A DNA stretch of 20,935 bases. Source: a virus. Position numbers and translations under genes: made by a program. Location of the stretch: positions 1 through 20,935 of the IMG/VR virus record IMGVR_UViG_3300048032_000422. The stretch is one strand, 5' to 3'. Positions 14,888 to 20,935 of the stretch are shown in pieces; position 1 is the first letter of the stretch; each line of letters starts with the position of its first letter. The notes under the pieces were generated by a model that searched no databases, was not told where the DNA came from, and saw only the letters and a list, made by a program, of their open reading frames with translations.

Positions 14888-16348
14888 TTATACAACCCCC
14901 ATTTTGCCTTGATTGTTCATGGCATTGTTTATGATTGATGTTATCAATCCTTTTCTTGATGCTAGCAACTGATCAAAGCCAGCAGCATCAACTGTTGATA
15001 TGTTGAAATTGACTGTAGTTCCACCCATTGATTGACCTTTTGTATGATCTATAACTGTTTCATTAGGATGTACCATAGCTAAACGACCACCACGCCCATC
15101 CAATCCCCCTACTCTAGCACCCATACCAGTAAAACCACCCCCCTCAAAGTTATCAAGAGCAGATTTAAATGCACTTCCCAAAAATGAATCTTCTCCAAAT
15201 GCACTTGCTCCAAAACCAAGAACTTTTTTAATAATGTGAATTCTTATCAATTCATTTATTACAGAAGCTACAATCTTTTCTGCTAATTTTCCAAAATTTA
15301 AAAACTCTTTATTTGTAAAATCAAAAAATGTTTTGAATGAAGATGTTAGAGTTGAAGCAACAGAATTCAAACCCTTAAATTGAGTTTTCATTTTGTCAAA
15401 TTGACTTTCGTCAAACTTAAATTTGTTTGATATTTCACTTAATTTTTGTAATTCTGCTTTTATCTCAGCAATTCTGTTTCTTGTGCCTTCAACATCATCA
15501 GTTGTCAGTCCAAGCAAATCAGTCAGAGCACCTTGCATACCAAAACCAGCAGCTTGTTGAGTTCTTCTAAGCTGAGTTTCTAGACCAGCTAATTCTTCTT
15601 CTAACAAGGGAACAGTTTTTTTTCTTTCTATTAAACCTATTGTATCCAATAAATCTAAAAATGTATTTGATGTTGCTATTACAACCTGCTGTAGTGGTAG
15701 CAATGTGGCTCTTTTTAGCTCATTCATTGTGTCATTAAAAATTTCAGCCTGTCTTATAGATTCTTCTGGAATAATTCCAGTTGCAGCAGCAGCTAATTCT
15801 TTCATAGCTTCTGACCCATCTTTTCCCATCACTGCAAGTTTTACACCTGCTCTACCCATCAGATCAGCTAAAATAGCATTTTTTTCAAACTGACTGCCCA
15901 CACCATCAAGAGCTTCAAATAAATCTATAAATACTTCTTCTGCACCTCTAACAGAACCATCAGCGTTTTTAACTTGTACTCCAAGTTTTTGCAATGATCT
16001 ACCAGCTTCAGATGTTCTAAGCTGTGCTTGACCAACCATCTTGGTAAAATTCTGCATACCTTTGTTGAATTCTTCTGTAGTTAATCCAGACTGCTGAGCA
16101 GCAAATTGATAACGCTGTAAGAATTCAGTTTGTACGCCAATAGAATCTGCAACTTTTCCTATACTATCTGCAAGAGCTAATGTTTCATTTGTAAAATTAA
16201 CAATTTGCCTAACAGCAAAAACACCAGCAAAAGCACCAGCTAATTTTTTCATAGCTGACTGTGTACTGTTAATGTTTTTATTTACAGAATTAAAACCACC
16301 TTTAGTCTGATCCGATGCTTTAATTCTTAATTTGTAATCAGTTGCCAT
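14888..16348 (-). CDS. Tape measure protein
   Basis: 486 aa, start at ATG 16348 inside the end of the frameshifted chaperone frame. N-terminal helical part (KIKASDQTKGGFNSVNKN-like segment, then AMKKLAGAFAGVFAVRQI), a long helical centre (ADSIGVQTEFLQRYQFAAQQ, GLTTEEFNKGMQNFTKM, RSLQKLGVQVKNADGSVRG), a membrane-like amphipathic stretch near 350-390, and the Gly-rich C-terminus GGGFTGMGARVGGLDGRGG ending in AMVHPNETVIDHT, the motif seen at the end of lambda gpH-type proteins. It sets tail length and forms part of the DNA-ejection path. At about 1.5 angstrom per residue the tail would be near 73 nm, short for a siphovirus. Confidence 0.9.
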   Translation of the reverse strand: MATDYKLRIKASDQTKGGFNSVNKNINSTQSAMKKLAGAFAGVFAVRQIVNFTNETLALADSIGKVADSIGVQTEFLQRYQFAAQQSGLTTEEFNKGMQNFTKMVGQAQLRTSEAGRSLQKLGVQVKNADGSVRGAEEVFIDLFEALDGVGSQFEKNAILADLMGRAGVKLAVMGKDGSEAMKELAAAATGIIPEESIRQAEIFNDTMNELKRATLLPLQQVVIATSNTFLDLLDTIGLIERKKTVPLLEEELAGLETQLRRTQQAAGFGMQGALTDLLGLTTDDVEGTRNRIAEIKAELQKLSEISNKFKFDESQFDKMKTQFKGLNSVASTLTSSFKTFFDFTNKEFLNFGKLAEKIVASVINELIRIHIIKKVLGFGASAFGEDSFLGSAFKSALDNFEGGGFTGMGARVGGLDGRGGRLAMVHPNETVIDHTKGQSMGGTTVNFNISTVDAAGFDQLLASRKGLITSIINNAMNNQGKMGVV

Positions 16349-16825
16349 TTTTTATTTGCCTATTCTTTTCTTCCAAGTATGCCATCCACCCTGTAAATTC
16401 GGATAAGGTCATCTTTTCCTCTAACTCCTGTAATGTGCAATGCAGCATTTCAGCAAGATAGTATCTAGCAAATAAGTCCTTATCCTCTGCTACTTTTTTG
16501 CTTGTTCTTCTGCATTAGGAGTTGACATAATTTCTAATGCAACTCTTGCAAGAACATCTTTATCCACACCATGCATCATAGTGTGCTTGTCTGATAGATC
16601 AAAAACTTTTTCTCCATCAGAATCTAAGGCTTTATATATTAAGCAATAAGCCATCAACGCTACGTCATCATCTTTTGCAAGTTTCTGCAATTTAGACATC
16701 TCTGCTAATGTTAATGGCTTTGCATATATTTTAAGAACCTTCTCTCCATCACTCCACTCAGGTATTTCAATCTCTTTGATTTCCAAAGAATCAAAATGAG
16801 CTTTAGCCTTATCTATTACGCTCAT
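16338..16825 (-). CDS. Tail assembly chaperone G-T fusion made by -1 frameshift
   Basis: Reading gpG to Lys111 and slipping one base back on A-AAA-AAG (16499-16493) joins a second frame that continues 51 codons to TGA at 16338, total 162 aa. The extension (VAEDKDLFARYYLAEMLHC, then TLQELEEKMTLSEFTGWMAY LEEKN in two stretches) has the layout of T-domains: helix, 'tL.EL...Mt..Ef..W.AY'. Without the slip, TAG follows the heptamer directly. In lambda, gpGT binds the tape measure and recruits tail tube protein; a low fixed ratio G:GT is required. The T frame overlaps the start of the tape measure by 11 bases. Evidence for the frameshift is the heptamer, frame relation, position and T-like sequence; it has not been tested. 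Confidence 0.82.
16490..16825 (-). CDS. Tail assembly chaperone (gpG-like), unshifted product
   Basis: 111 aa. Typical short chaperone between the tail tube and the tape measure: SLEIKEIEIPEWSDGEKVLK strand pair, then KPLTLAEMSKLQKLAKDDDV and a helix-rich C-terminus (DKDVLARVALEIMSTPNAEE). The pattern 'e.pewg....i..kplt..E...l.k' is common to Phage_TAC-type proteins. It ends at TAG just after a slippery heptamer. In the lambda system G and GT together chaperone the tape measure. The start at 16825 lies two bases after the end of the tail tube gene and is the first ATG. Confidence 0.85.
   Translation of the reverse strand: MSVIDKAKAHFDSLEIKEIEIPEWSDGEKVLKIYAKPLTLAEMSKLQKLAKDDDVALMAYCLIYKALDSDGEKVFDLSDKHTMMHGVDKDVLARVALEIMSTPNAEEQAKK
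16493..16499 (-). promoter_or_regulatory. Programmed -1 ribosomal frameshift site AAAAAAG
   Basis: In frame the site reads gcA AAA AAG then TAG. This is the X-XXY-YYZ heptamer with the highest efficiency class in bacteria (the dnaX heptamer). After the slip the next codon is GTA. No obvious strong downstream stem was found; the adjacent stop codon may add a pause. Confidence 0.85.
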
Positions 16826-16827
16826 TT

Positions 16828-17217
16828 TTATACAGTGCTAGCTGTTAAAGCACCATTGCCTTGAACTGAAATACTAGCTTCAACCAAACCATCAAATGAT
16901 GCAGTTCTTGAAACACCAGTTACAATAGCTGAACCACTGTAATAAGTATCGCCAGAAGCATCGCCTTCAGGATAAACATTTAAAGTTACCTCTGATCCAA
17001 TGCTTAAAGCACCTTGACCTGATGTATCAGTTTCATCCCAAAATACATCTAAACTTCCTGAGAAATTTGTTAATGATGCTTTGTAAGTTCTAGCAGAATC
17101 ACCCATTGAAGTATCTTCTAAAGTATCAGCAGATTCTTCGATTGAGTAAGACCTTATTTCAGCTACAGCATTTGAGCCAACCTTTACAGTTCCCTCACTT
17201 CCTTTATGTGTTGCCAT
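16828..17217 (-). CDS. Major tail tube protein
   Basis: 129 aa, compact and beta-rich, with SEGTVKVGSNAVAEIRSYSI and LEDTSMGDSARTYKASLTNF, then SGSLDVFWDETDTSGQGAL and the C-terminal strands SGSAIVTGVSRTASFDGLVE. This is the pattern of siphovirus tail tube proteins (beta sandwich that forms hexameric rings), with 'D.t.mgd......gl..fsGsld' as its core. It is encoded between the tail terminator and the assembly chaperone, as in lambda (V before G). The 55-aa gene upstream ends 14 bases into this frame, so translation is coupled. Length is short but within the range of single-domain tubes; there is no Ig-like C-terminal domain. Confidence 0.88.
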   Translation of the reverse strand: MATHKGSEGTVKVGSNAVAEIRSYSIEESADTLEDTSMGDSARTYKASLTNFSGSLDVFWDETDTSGQGALSIGSEVTLNVYPEGDASGDTYYSGSAIVTGVSRTASFDGLVEASISVQGNGALTASTV

Positions 17218-17371
17218 TTTCTACCTCGTCTTTCGACTTTTCTTTAGAAGAAGATTTAGGTTTATCTTTCGATGGGGCTGCTTCTTCTTTCCAACCCTTA
17301 TTCAATAATGACTCAACCTTAGAAGGGTGAGCATCTATAGAAACTTTTCCGTCTGGACTAATCATTTTCAT
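17204..17371 (-). CDS. Small Lys-rich protein, 55 aa, between tail terminator and tail tube genes
   Basis: A strong ribosome site (AGGAGA, six bases before ATG 17371) starts a frame of 55 codons that ends at 17204, inside the tail tube gene (14-base overlap). The N-terminal half is ordered-looking (MISPDGKVSIDAHPSKVESL followed by LNKGWKEE), resembling the short 'GW' helix modules of head-tail accessory proteins (LEM/HeH-like, recalled by eye). The C-terminal half is a Lys/Ser-rich tail (SKDKPKSSSKEKSKDE), probably flexible. I do not recognise a family. Position suggests a role at the head-tail or tail tube stage. Alternative start at Met3 is possible. Confidence 0.75.
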   Translation of the reverse strand: MKMISPDGKVSIDAHPSKVESLLNKGWKEEAAPSKDKPKSSSKEKSKDEVENGNT

Positions 17372-17381
17372 AATTATCTCC

Positions 17382-17828
17382 TTAAACTGCTACGTCAGGA
17401 GCGTTTTCCTTGACATAGTAGTTTGTTAAAAATGTAAGAGAGACATAGCCCAATGGCTTTTCTCCCTCGCTGTTAAACTCTATCTCTGTGGATTCTAAAT
17501 AAGTATCTTTAGCCAATCCATCAAGAGTTCTGTCAGCAGCTATTGCTGCTTCAACTTCTTTGCTTATTGTATCAATAGTATCATCAAAGTTGCTAGTAGC
17601 TTTGGCATAACCTTCTACTACAACTGAGAGCTCTCTGCTCATAAGTCTTTGTGTTCCTATAACTATAGGCTCAGATGTTTCTGATTTTGTATAAATAATT
17701 AATGCTGGTAAAGAAGCATTTTCTAAAGGGTAAACTCTGGACTCATAAACATTAGAGCCAGTGGTTGTTAATCCTGTTAGGGTTGTTCCAAGTTTCTCTC
17801 TGATTTGTTGTCTAATATGATTTGCCAT
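17382..17828 (-). CDS. Tail terminator protein (gpU-like)
   Basis: 148 aa. N-terminal helix (HIRQQIREKLGTTLTGL), a strand around SRVYPLENASLPALIIYTK, SRELSVVVEGYAKATSNFDD, helix TIDTISKEVEAAIAADRTLD and a final strand region (YVSLTFLTNYYVKENAP). The order 'helix, V..sRv.pl....LPal.iyt..e..., r.L.l.ve......f.d.ld.i..evE.al' is what is seen in minor tail/terminator proteins that cap the tail tube before head joining. It follows two connector candidates and precedes the tail tube gene. Starts in a TAATG overlap with the upstream gene. Call based on layout and position. Confidence 0.75.
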   Translation of the reverse strand: MANHIRQQIREKLGTTLTGLTTTGSNVYESRVYPLENASLPALIIYTKSETSEPIVIGTQRLMSRELSVVVEGYAKATSNFDDTIDTISKEVEAAIAADRTLDGLAKDTYLESTEIEFNSEGEKPLGYVSLTFLTNYYVKENAPDVAV

Positions 17829-18178
17829 TATATTTCCTCAAGCATCAAAGCAGAAAAACCAGTTCTATCTGCTTGTATATTAACAACTGTATAATTTTGT
17901 GCTGCTTTTAATGTATTACCATCAACGTCTTTGATAGCTGCAACAGCTAAAGTATTTCCAAATGATATATTTGGAACGTCTATGGTTCTGCAATAGGCTA
18001 TAGGTTTTACTGCTTCCACACCTATACCTTCTTCTTGTTCAACATATTCATTATTTAGAATAATTTTAATAGTAGAATCTGATCCATTATTTGTGTAAAC
18101 AGCAGACACACCATGACCATATTCTATATCTAAATATGCAATCATATCTTCTTCTGTTTCCATTTGATATTGAGACAT
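17828..18178 (-). CDS. Head-tail connector candidate, copy B
   Basis: 116 aa and a paralogue of the gene immediately upstream. Shared positions include DIEYGHGVSAVY (DI-x-x-GHGV), a beta strand with I-x-I-I and EY, PIAYCRTIDVPNISFGNTLAV and the C-terminal TGFSALMLEE. These are beta-rich small proteins at the site where lambda has FII and other siphoviruses have gp16/gp17-like head-completion proteins. Role as head-tail joining or stopper is inferred from position. TAATG overlaps on both sides. I do not recognise a Pfam family with certainty. Confidence 0.65.
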   Translation of the reverse strand: MSQYQMETEEDMIAYLDIEYGHGVSAVYTNNGSDSTIKIILNNEYVEQEEGIGVEAVKPIAYCRTIDVPNISFGNTLAVAAIKDVDGNTLKAAQNYTVVNIQADRTGFSALMLEEI

Positions 18179-18582
18179 TATTGCTCCTCTAATACCAGTG
18201 AAACTAAGCCTGTATTATCAGGCTCAACTGTTTTTACTAAAAATGTTGTTTCTGGTTTTAATACACTACCCCTATTAGTTGTAATAGCATTTACAACTAA
18301 TTTATCTTCATGCGATATATAAGGAGCATCAGTTGCTTTAATAATTGCTCTGGGCTGATACCCAGCAACAGGAACTGTGCCACCTTCTATGTTGAAATAT
18401 TCTTGATCTATGATGATGTTGATATTGGTTGTATTTCCAGAATCGATGTCAAACCAAGTGTCAATGAGACCATTTCTCTGATCCCATAATGATTGTTGCA
18501 CCTCGAAGAATGTAGCAGTAACTCCATGACCTGTGTTGATGTCTACATAGGAGTTAAAATCTGCTGCACTCTCGATGGGCAT
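18178..18582 (-). CDS. Head-tail connector candidate, copy A
   Basis: 134 aa, paralogous to the downstream neighbour (DINTGHGVTATFFE, NINIIIDQEYFNIEGG, PRAIIKATDAPYISHEDKLV, LKPETTFLVKTVEPDNTG, SLVLEEQ), with a 17-18 residue insertion around QQSLWDQRNGLIDTWFDID. Probably one of a pair of ring proteins joining head and tail. The upstream 71-aa gene ends only three bases before the ATG; no clear Shine-Dalgarno site is seen, so it may be coupled. Confidence 0.65.
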   Translation of the reverse strand: MPIESAADFNSYVDINTGHGVTATFFEVQQSLWDQRNGLIDTWFDIDSGNTTNINIIIDQEYFNIEGGTVPVAGYQPRAIIKATDAPYISHEDKLVVNAITTNRGSVLKPETTFLVKTVEPDNTGLVSLVLEEQ

Positions 18583-18585
18583 GAT

Positions 18586-18801
18586 TTATTTTTTAGCTCT
18601 TTTCTTTGGAGCTTTAACCTCTGATGTTTCTAAACCAACGCTTCTATCAGCTTGTTTAGCTTTTGGTTTTTCAACATGAATTTCTGCCTTGCCATAGCCA
18701 CATAATGAATGACCTGTTTCTTGATCTAGCTCTACTACATCTCCAGCATGAACTTTTGATCCATTGGCAACTGTGTCTTGTAAAATTTTATATTTTTTCA
18801 T
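18586..18801 (-). CDS. Small basic protein downstream of the capsid gene, 71 aa
   Basis: The frame is open from 18843, but that upstream part encodes the hairpin and a low-complexity NGGGNPTT stretch, so ATG 18801 (MKKYKILQDT) is preferred. The product has a short beta domain (KYKILQDTVANGSKVHAGDV, then VELDQETGHSLCGYGKAEIH) of SH3-like layout, followed by a flexible basic tail (VEKPKAKQADRSVGLETSEV and KAPKKRAKK). Similar small proteins with a DRSVGL segment follow capsid genes in some marine phages, as I recall. No clear Shine-Dalgarno is seen before 18801 because the G-rich arm of the hairpin occupies that position. Possible roles: head decoration or accessory. Function unknown. Confidence 0.65.
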   Translation of the reverse strand: MKKYKILQDTVANGSKVHAGDVVELDQETGHSLCGYGKAEIHVEKPKAKQADRSVGLETSEVKAPKKRAKK

Positions 18802-18809
18802 AATTAAGG

Positions 18810-18829
18810 TGGTGGGGTTTCCCCCACCA
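18810..18829 (-). other. Stem-loop with GAAA tetraloop between capsid gene and next gene
   Basis: In the minus-strand transcript an 8-bp, mostly G-C stem (UGGUGGGG paired with CCCCACCA) closes a GAAA loop. It begins 21 bases after the capsid stop (18851). No U-run follows the stem, so it is not a classical intrinsic terminator. It could slow or partly end transcription, protect the 3' end of capsid mRNA, or cover the ribosome site of the 71-aa gene. Confidence 0.7.
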
Positions 18830-18850
18830 TTCCATTTAAGCATCAGCTAA

Positions 18851-20104
18851 TTAGTCAGATGACTTACAGAAACTAACAGCATGACGAACTGCTACGTCTA
18901 CAGTTTGTAGAGCAATAATTCTCACACCACCTGCTTTTGAAAGTGCATAAGGATCAACAGTAATGTCTAATCCACCATACATTCCAATTAACAAGTCAGC
19001 AAAGTTTCCAAAGTAGAAATCACCTGAAGTTACTTGATTACTTCTGATAACATTGTAGCCATTCATTCTTCCATCAGGCTCAACAACGAACTGACCAGAA
19101 CCTGTGTCCTTGCTAGTTGTTTTCAATGTTCCATAGTCTGCTGGCTTACAAATGTAAGACAATGAACCAGACAATGCATTATCAGCAGCAACAGCACTTT
19201 CCATAGCTATAACCTCAGCAAAAGTTGGGCTAGCAGCAGCAAATGTTGTTGTATTGATTCCAGAAGTGTTAGCAATACCAGTTGGTTGACCACTTGAACC
19301 ACTACCAGCCAAAGCACCTAAATCAATTGCAAGAGCAATAGATTGTGTTAGGTCATCTCTGATTAAGTTTTCAATATCTAATGAAGATTGTTGAAGCATT
19401 AATCTTGAAGCATCAGTGTGAGCACCGATAACTTTAGGAGACATGGTTACTGATCCTGAAGTGAATTCAGACTCAGCAGAGTCTCCACCTTCAGTAGCAA
19501 TCCAGCCAGCAGAAGCAGCAGCAGTTTTCTTAGGAATAACCACGTTGCCTTGTAATCCACGAAGCATAGTTGCACCAGCTTGCATTACAGAAGAAGAGTT
19601 TCTTAGAACGTCTATGAAATCTCCACCTTTATAATCTTCAGCGATAAGAGTAGAGTCATCACTTGTGTTCAGGTCTCTAGTCCAGTTACGAAGAACGTCA
19701 GCAGGAAGCATAATTCCTTGTGCTACTTTGCCATGTTCTCTAGCAGCTTGCTCTGAACATTCGAATTCGAATTCAGCGGCTCGCTGTGCATTTCTGTCAG
19801 AAGGGTTAGCAAGAGCGTTTATAGCTTTTACTAAACTAAATCTTCTAACTTCTTTTGGTGTCATTCCGATTTCAGAAGGAGTTTCAAGTGGAGTGTTATT
19901 AGAAATGTTTTCCAATAATATTCCTCTGAACTCTTCAACAGATACACCTTCTTGAATAGCCTTGTCAGCTAGGTCTCTTTTATTGTGCTTTACAGCAAGA
20001 TCAATGATCTCTTTTGAATTTCTTTTGAATTCAGCTTTTGCTTCGTCAGCACTTTGAGCTCTAACTTCATCAAGGTTAATTTCATTTTTAACTTCTTCAG
20101 TCAT
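18851..20104 (-). CDS. Possible separately initiated capsid protein (nested start)
   Basis: An internal in-frame ATG at 20104 (MTEEVKNEINLDEV) begins the capsid half of the fusion. It is preceded by AAAGGT six to seven bases upstream, a fair ribosome site. Starting here would make a 417-aa capsid precursor, the normal size for a stand-alone major capsid protein with delta domain. This would allow more capsid than protease to be made from one gene. Proposal only; alternatively the whole fusion is made and cut by its own protease. Confidence 0.4.
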   Translation of the reverse strand: MTEEVKNEINLDEVRAQSADEAKAEFKRNSKEIIDLAVKHNKRDLADKAIQEGVSVEEFRGILLENISNNTPLETPSEIGMTPKEVRRFSLVKAINALANPSDRNAQRAAEFEFECSEQAAREHGKVAQGIMLPADVLRNWTRDLNTSDDSTLIAEDYKGGDFIDVLRNSSSVMQAGATMLRGLQGNVVIPKKTAAASAGWIATEGGDSAESEFTSGSVTMSPKVIGAHTDASRLMLQQSSLDIENLIRDDLTQSIALAIDLGALAGSGSSGQPTGIANTSGINTTTFAAASPTFAEVIAMESAVAADNALSGSLSYICKPADYGTLKTTSKDTGSGQFVVEPDGRMNGYNVIRSNQVTSGDFYFGNFADLLIGMYGGLDITVDPYALSKAGGVRIIALQTVDVAVRHAVSFCKSSD

Positions 20105-20785
20105 TTTTGTTACCTTTATTTGAGTTTTAGTTTGTTTATCTTTAGAACGTCCAACGCCTACAAGTCTGGATTGATCAGCAGGAACGCTAACAGAAGAAAC
20201 TTCCATTGGCGTCCAATTTGCTTTGTAATAATCCTCGCCATCACGTTGAATACGCTCCAGTTTATCTATCCTGTAGCCTACAGAGATATTCATACGAATA
20301 CCATCTTTGACATCTTCATATACTTCTCGAGCTAGTTCGCTTTTTCCAAAGCGTACAACAGCAGTTGTCCTTTTTGCTGTCTCGTCAAGTTTGAATTCTT
20401 CAATTACACCTATTTGCTTGGTCATATCGTGATCAAGGAGCAGTGGTGCTCGCCCAGATGCTATAAACTCCATGTTTATATCACCTTCAGAATGTCCTAG
20501 CACTTCCATGCCAAAACTTCTTTCAACAGGTTCTTCAGAAGAAACGCCAACTCTGACTCTACGATTTTCTTCATCAACATAAGAAGCTCTGGAAAGATCA
20601 ACAGTCCTATATTTCATAGGCATATGTACAACCTTTCTTTCTTCCTCATCTTGATCCATCATAGAAACTTCCTCAGCCATTTCTACTTCTTCACCTTCTT
20701 CTACATCCTCATGTTTCTCAAACTCAACGATAACAGAGTTATCAGTTTCAGAAACGCTGAGGATATGTCTATCTTCTTTTAACAT
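18851..20785 (-). CDS. Fused prohead protease and HK97-fold major capsid protein
   Basis: A 644-aa product from ATG 20785 (GAGGAG six bases before it). Residues 1-55 are acidic and disordered. About 60-213 is an HK97-type prohead protease (S78/U35): LLLDHD with H119, NISVGYR with S168, and an acidic third residue candidate in MEVSSVSVPAD (E195). About 228-645 is the capsid part: a helical delta/scaffold region (EEVKNEINLDEVRAQSADEA...), then SLVKAINALANPSDR, the P-domain and A-domain, LGALAGSGSSGQPTGI (E-loop-to-P-domain region) and C-terminal strands (GGVRIIALQTVDVAVRHAVS). The two parts are separate proteins in HK97 (about 225 and 385 aa). The frame remains open upstream of 20785 to the right edge, so a longer product is not excluded. 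Confidence 0.9.
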   Translation of the reverse strand: MLKEDRHILSVSETDNSVIVEFEKHEDVEEGEEVEMAEEVSMMDQDEEERKVVHMPMKYRTVDLSRASYVDEENRRVRVGVSSEEPVERSFGMEVLGHSEGDINMEFIASGRAPLLLDHDMTKQIGVIEEFKLDETAKRTTAVVRFGKSELAREVYEDVKDGIRMNISVGYRIDKLERIQRDGEDYYKANWTPMEVSSVSVPADQSRLVGVGRSKDKQTKTQIKVTKMTEEVKNEINLDEVRAQSADEAKAEFKRNSKEIIDLAVKHNKRDLADKAIQEGVSVEEFRGILLENISNNTPLETPSEIGMTPKEVRRFSLVKAINALANPSDRNAQRAAEFEFECSEQAAREHGKVAQGIMLPADVLRNWTRDLNTSDDSTLIAEDYKGGDFIDVLRNSSSVMQAGATMLRGLQGNVVIPKKTAAASAGWIATEGGDSAESEFTSGSVTMSPKVIGAHTDASRLMLQQSSLDIENLIRDDLTQSIALAIDLGALAGSGSSGQPTGIANTSGINTTTFAAASPTFAEVIAMESAVAADNALSGSLSYICKPADYGTLKTTSKDTGSGQFVVEPDGRMNGYNVIRSNQVTSGDFYFGNFADLLIGMYGGLDITVDPYALSKAGGVRIIALQTVDVAVRHAVSFCKSSD

Positions 20786-20935
20786 AGTTTTCTCCTCAGT
20801 ATTTTCTACTGGATGTACTTCCAATTCATTTGAATTGAAATCGTTAAAATCCCTTATGGGATTAATCTTGGTTAATGTGCTGAACTTATGACCCACTTCG
20901 GTATCAGTAGGTTCACCACTTCTATAAATTTGTAT
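20783..20935 (-). other. Open reading frame upstream of capsid fusion, extending off right edge
   Basis: The capsid frame has no stop before the right edge; its first 50 codons in the window read IQIYRSGEPTDTEVGHKFST then LTKINPIRDFNDFNSNELEV. A GTG start at 20896 is in this stretch but has no ribosome site. It may be the end of an upstream reading frame (portal region) or simply noncoding. The other two frames carry a stop at 20872-20874 and 20922-20924. Not enough sequence to decide. Confidence 0.35.

Noticed and set aside
18810-18829. Intrinsic terminator
   Set aside because: The stem is good but the following bases (CCTTAATTATG) have no U-run, so it is listed as a hairpin of unknown role.
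18802-18843. Upstream start for the 71-aa gene
   Set aside because: It would translate through the hairpin into a low-complexity peptide and has no ribosome site; not fully excluded.
20872-20934. End of an upstream gene in the second minus frame (20 codons to TAA)
   Set aside because: Too short to recognise and the residues do not suggest a portal end.

Overview
This window looks like part of the genome of a tailed, long-tailed (siphovirus-type) bacteriophage, or a prophage of one. It is A+T-rich, and every supported gene lies on the minus strand, so transcription runs from right to left. Gene order follows the lambda/HK97 morphogenesis plan. The repeat-rich tail fibre with an S74 chaperone end and the strong Shine-Dalgarno sites (AGGAG, GAGGAG) fit marine proteobacterial phages. 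The host cannot be named from this sequence. I saw no tRNA, rRNA, CRISPR array, integrase, terminase or IS element. Terminase and portal would be expected beyond the right edge.

Layout in transcription order: (1) Head, 20.9-17.8 kb: a fused prohead protease/major capsid gene, a GAAA-tetraloop hairpin, a small basic protein, and two tandem paralogous head-tail connector candidates. (2) Tail tube and assembly, 17.8-14.9 kb: a gpU-like tail terminator, a 55-aa gene, the tail tube protein, a tail assembly chaperone with a classic A-AAA-AAG -1 frameshift site producing a G-T fusion, and a short (486 aa) tape measure. (3) Tail tip and adsorption, 14.9-4.3 kb: two tip proteins, a J-like hub with FN3 domain and 27 decapeptide repeats, a tail-fibre assembly chaperone, and a 1857-aa fibre with about 30 tandem 17-aa repeats ending in a self-cleaving chaperone. 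(4) Lysis, 4.3-2.3 kb: small genes joined by TAATG overlaps, including a lipoprotein, a 28-aa single-helix protein, an XhlA-like membrane protein, a 3TM-type holin and a GH24 endolysin. (5) A PD-(D/E)XK nuclease directly follows the endolysin. (6) A consensus-like promoter (TTTACA-18-TATAAT) at 1843-1872 then drives two unknown genes, a 54-aa gene and a YqaJ-type exonuclease cut by the left edge, which look like the start of a recombination/replication module.

About 9 kb of the 21 kb encodes two adsorption proteins built from short tandem repeats. Four small genes (54, 28, 55 and 51-codon frameshift extension) are easily missed by length-filtered gene calling. I do not see a clearly new defence or enzymatic system. 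The most interesting points are the recoding site, the micro-ORFs in the lysis cassette, the possible nested capsid start, the hairpin after the capsid gene and the repeat architecture.
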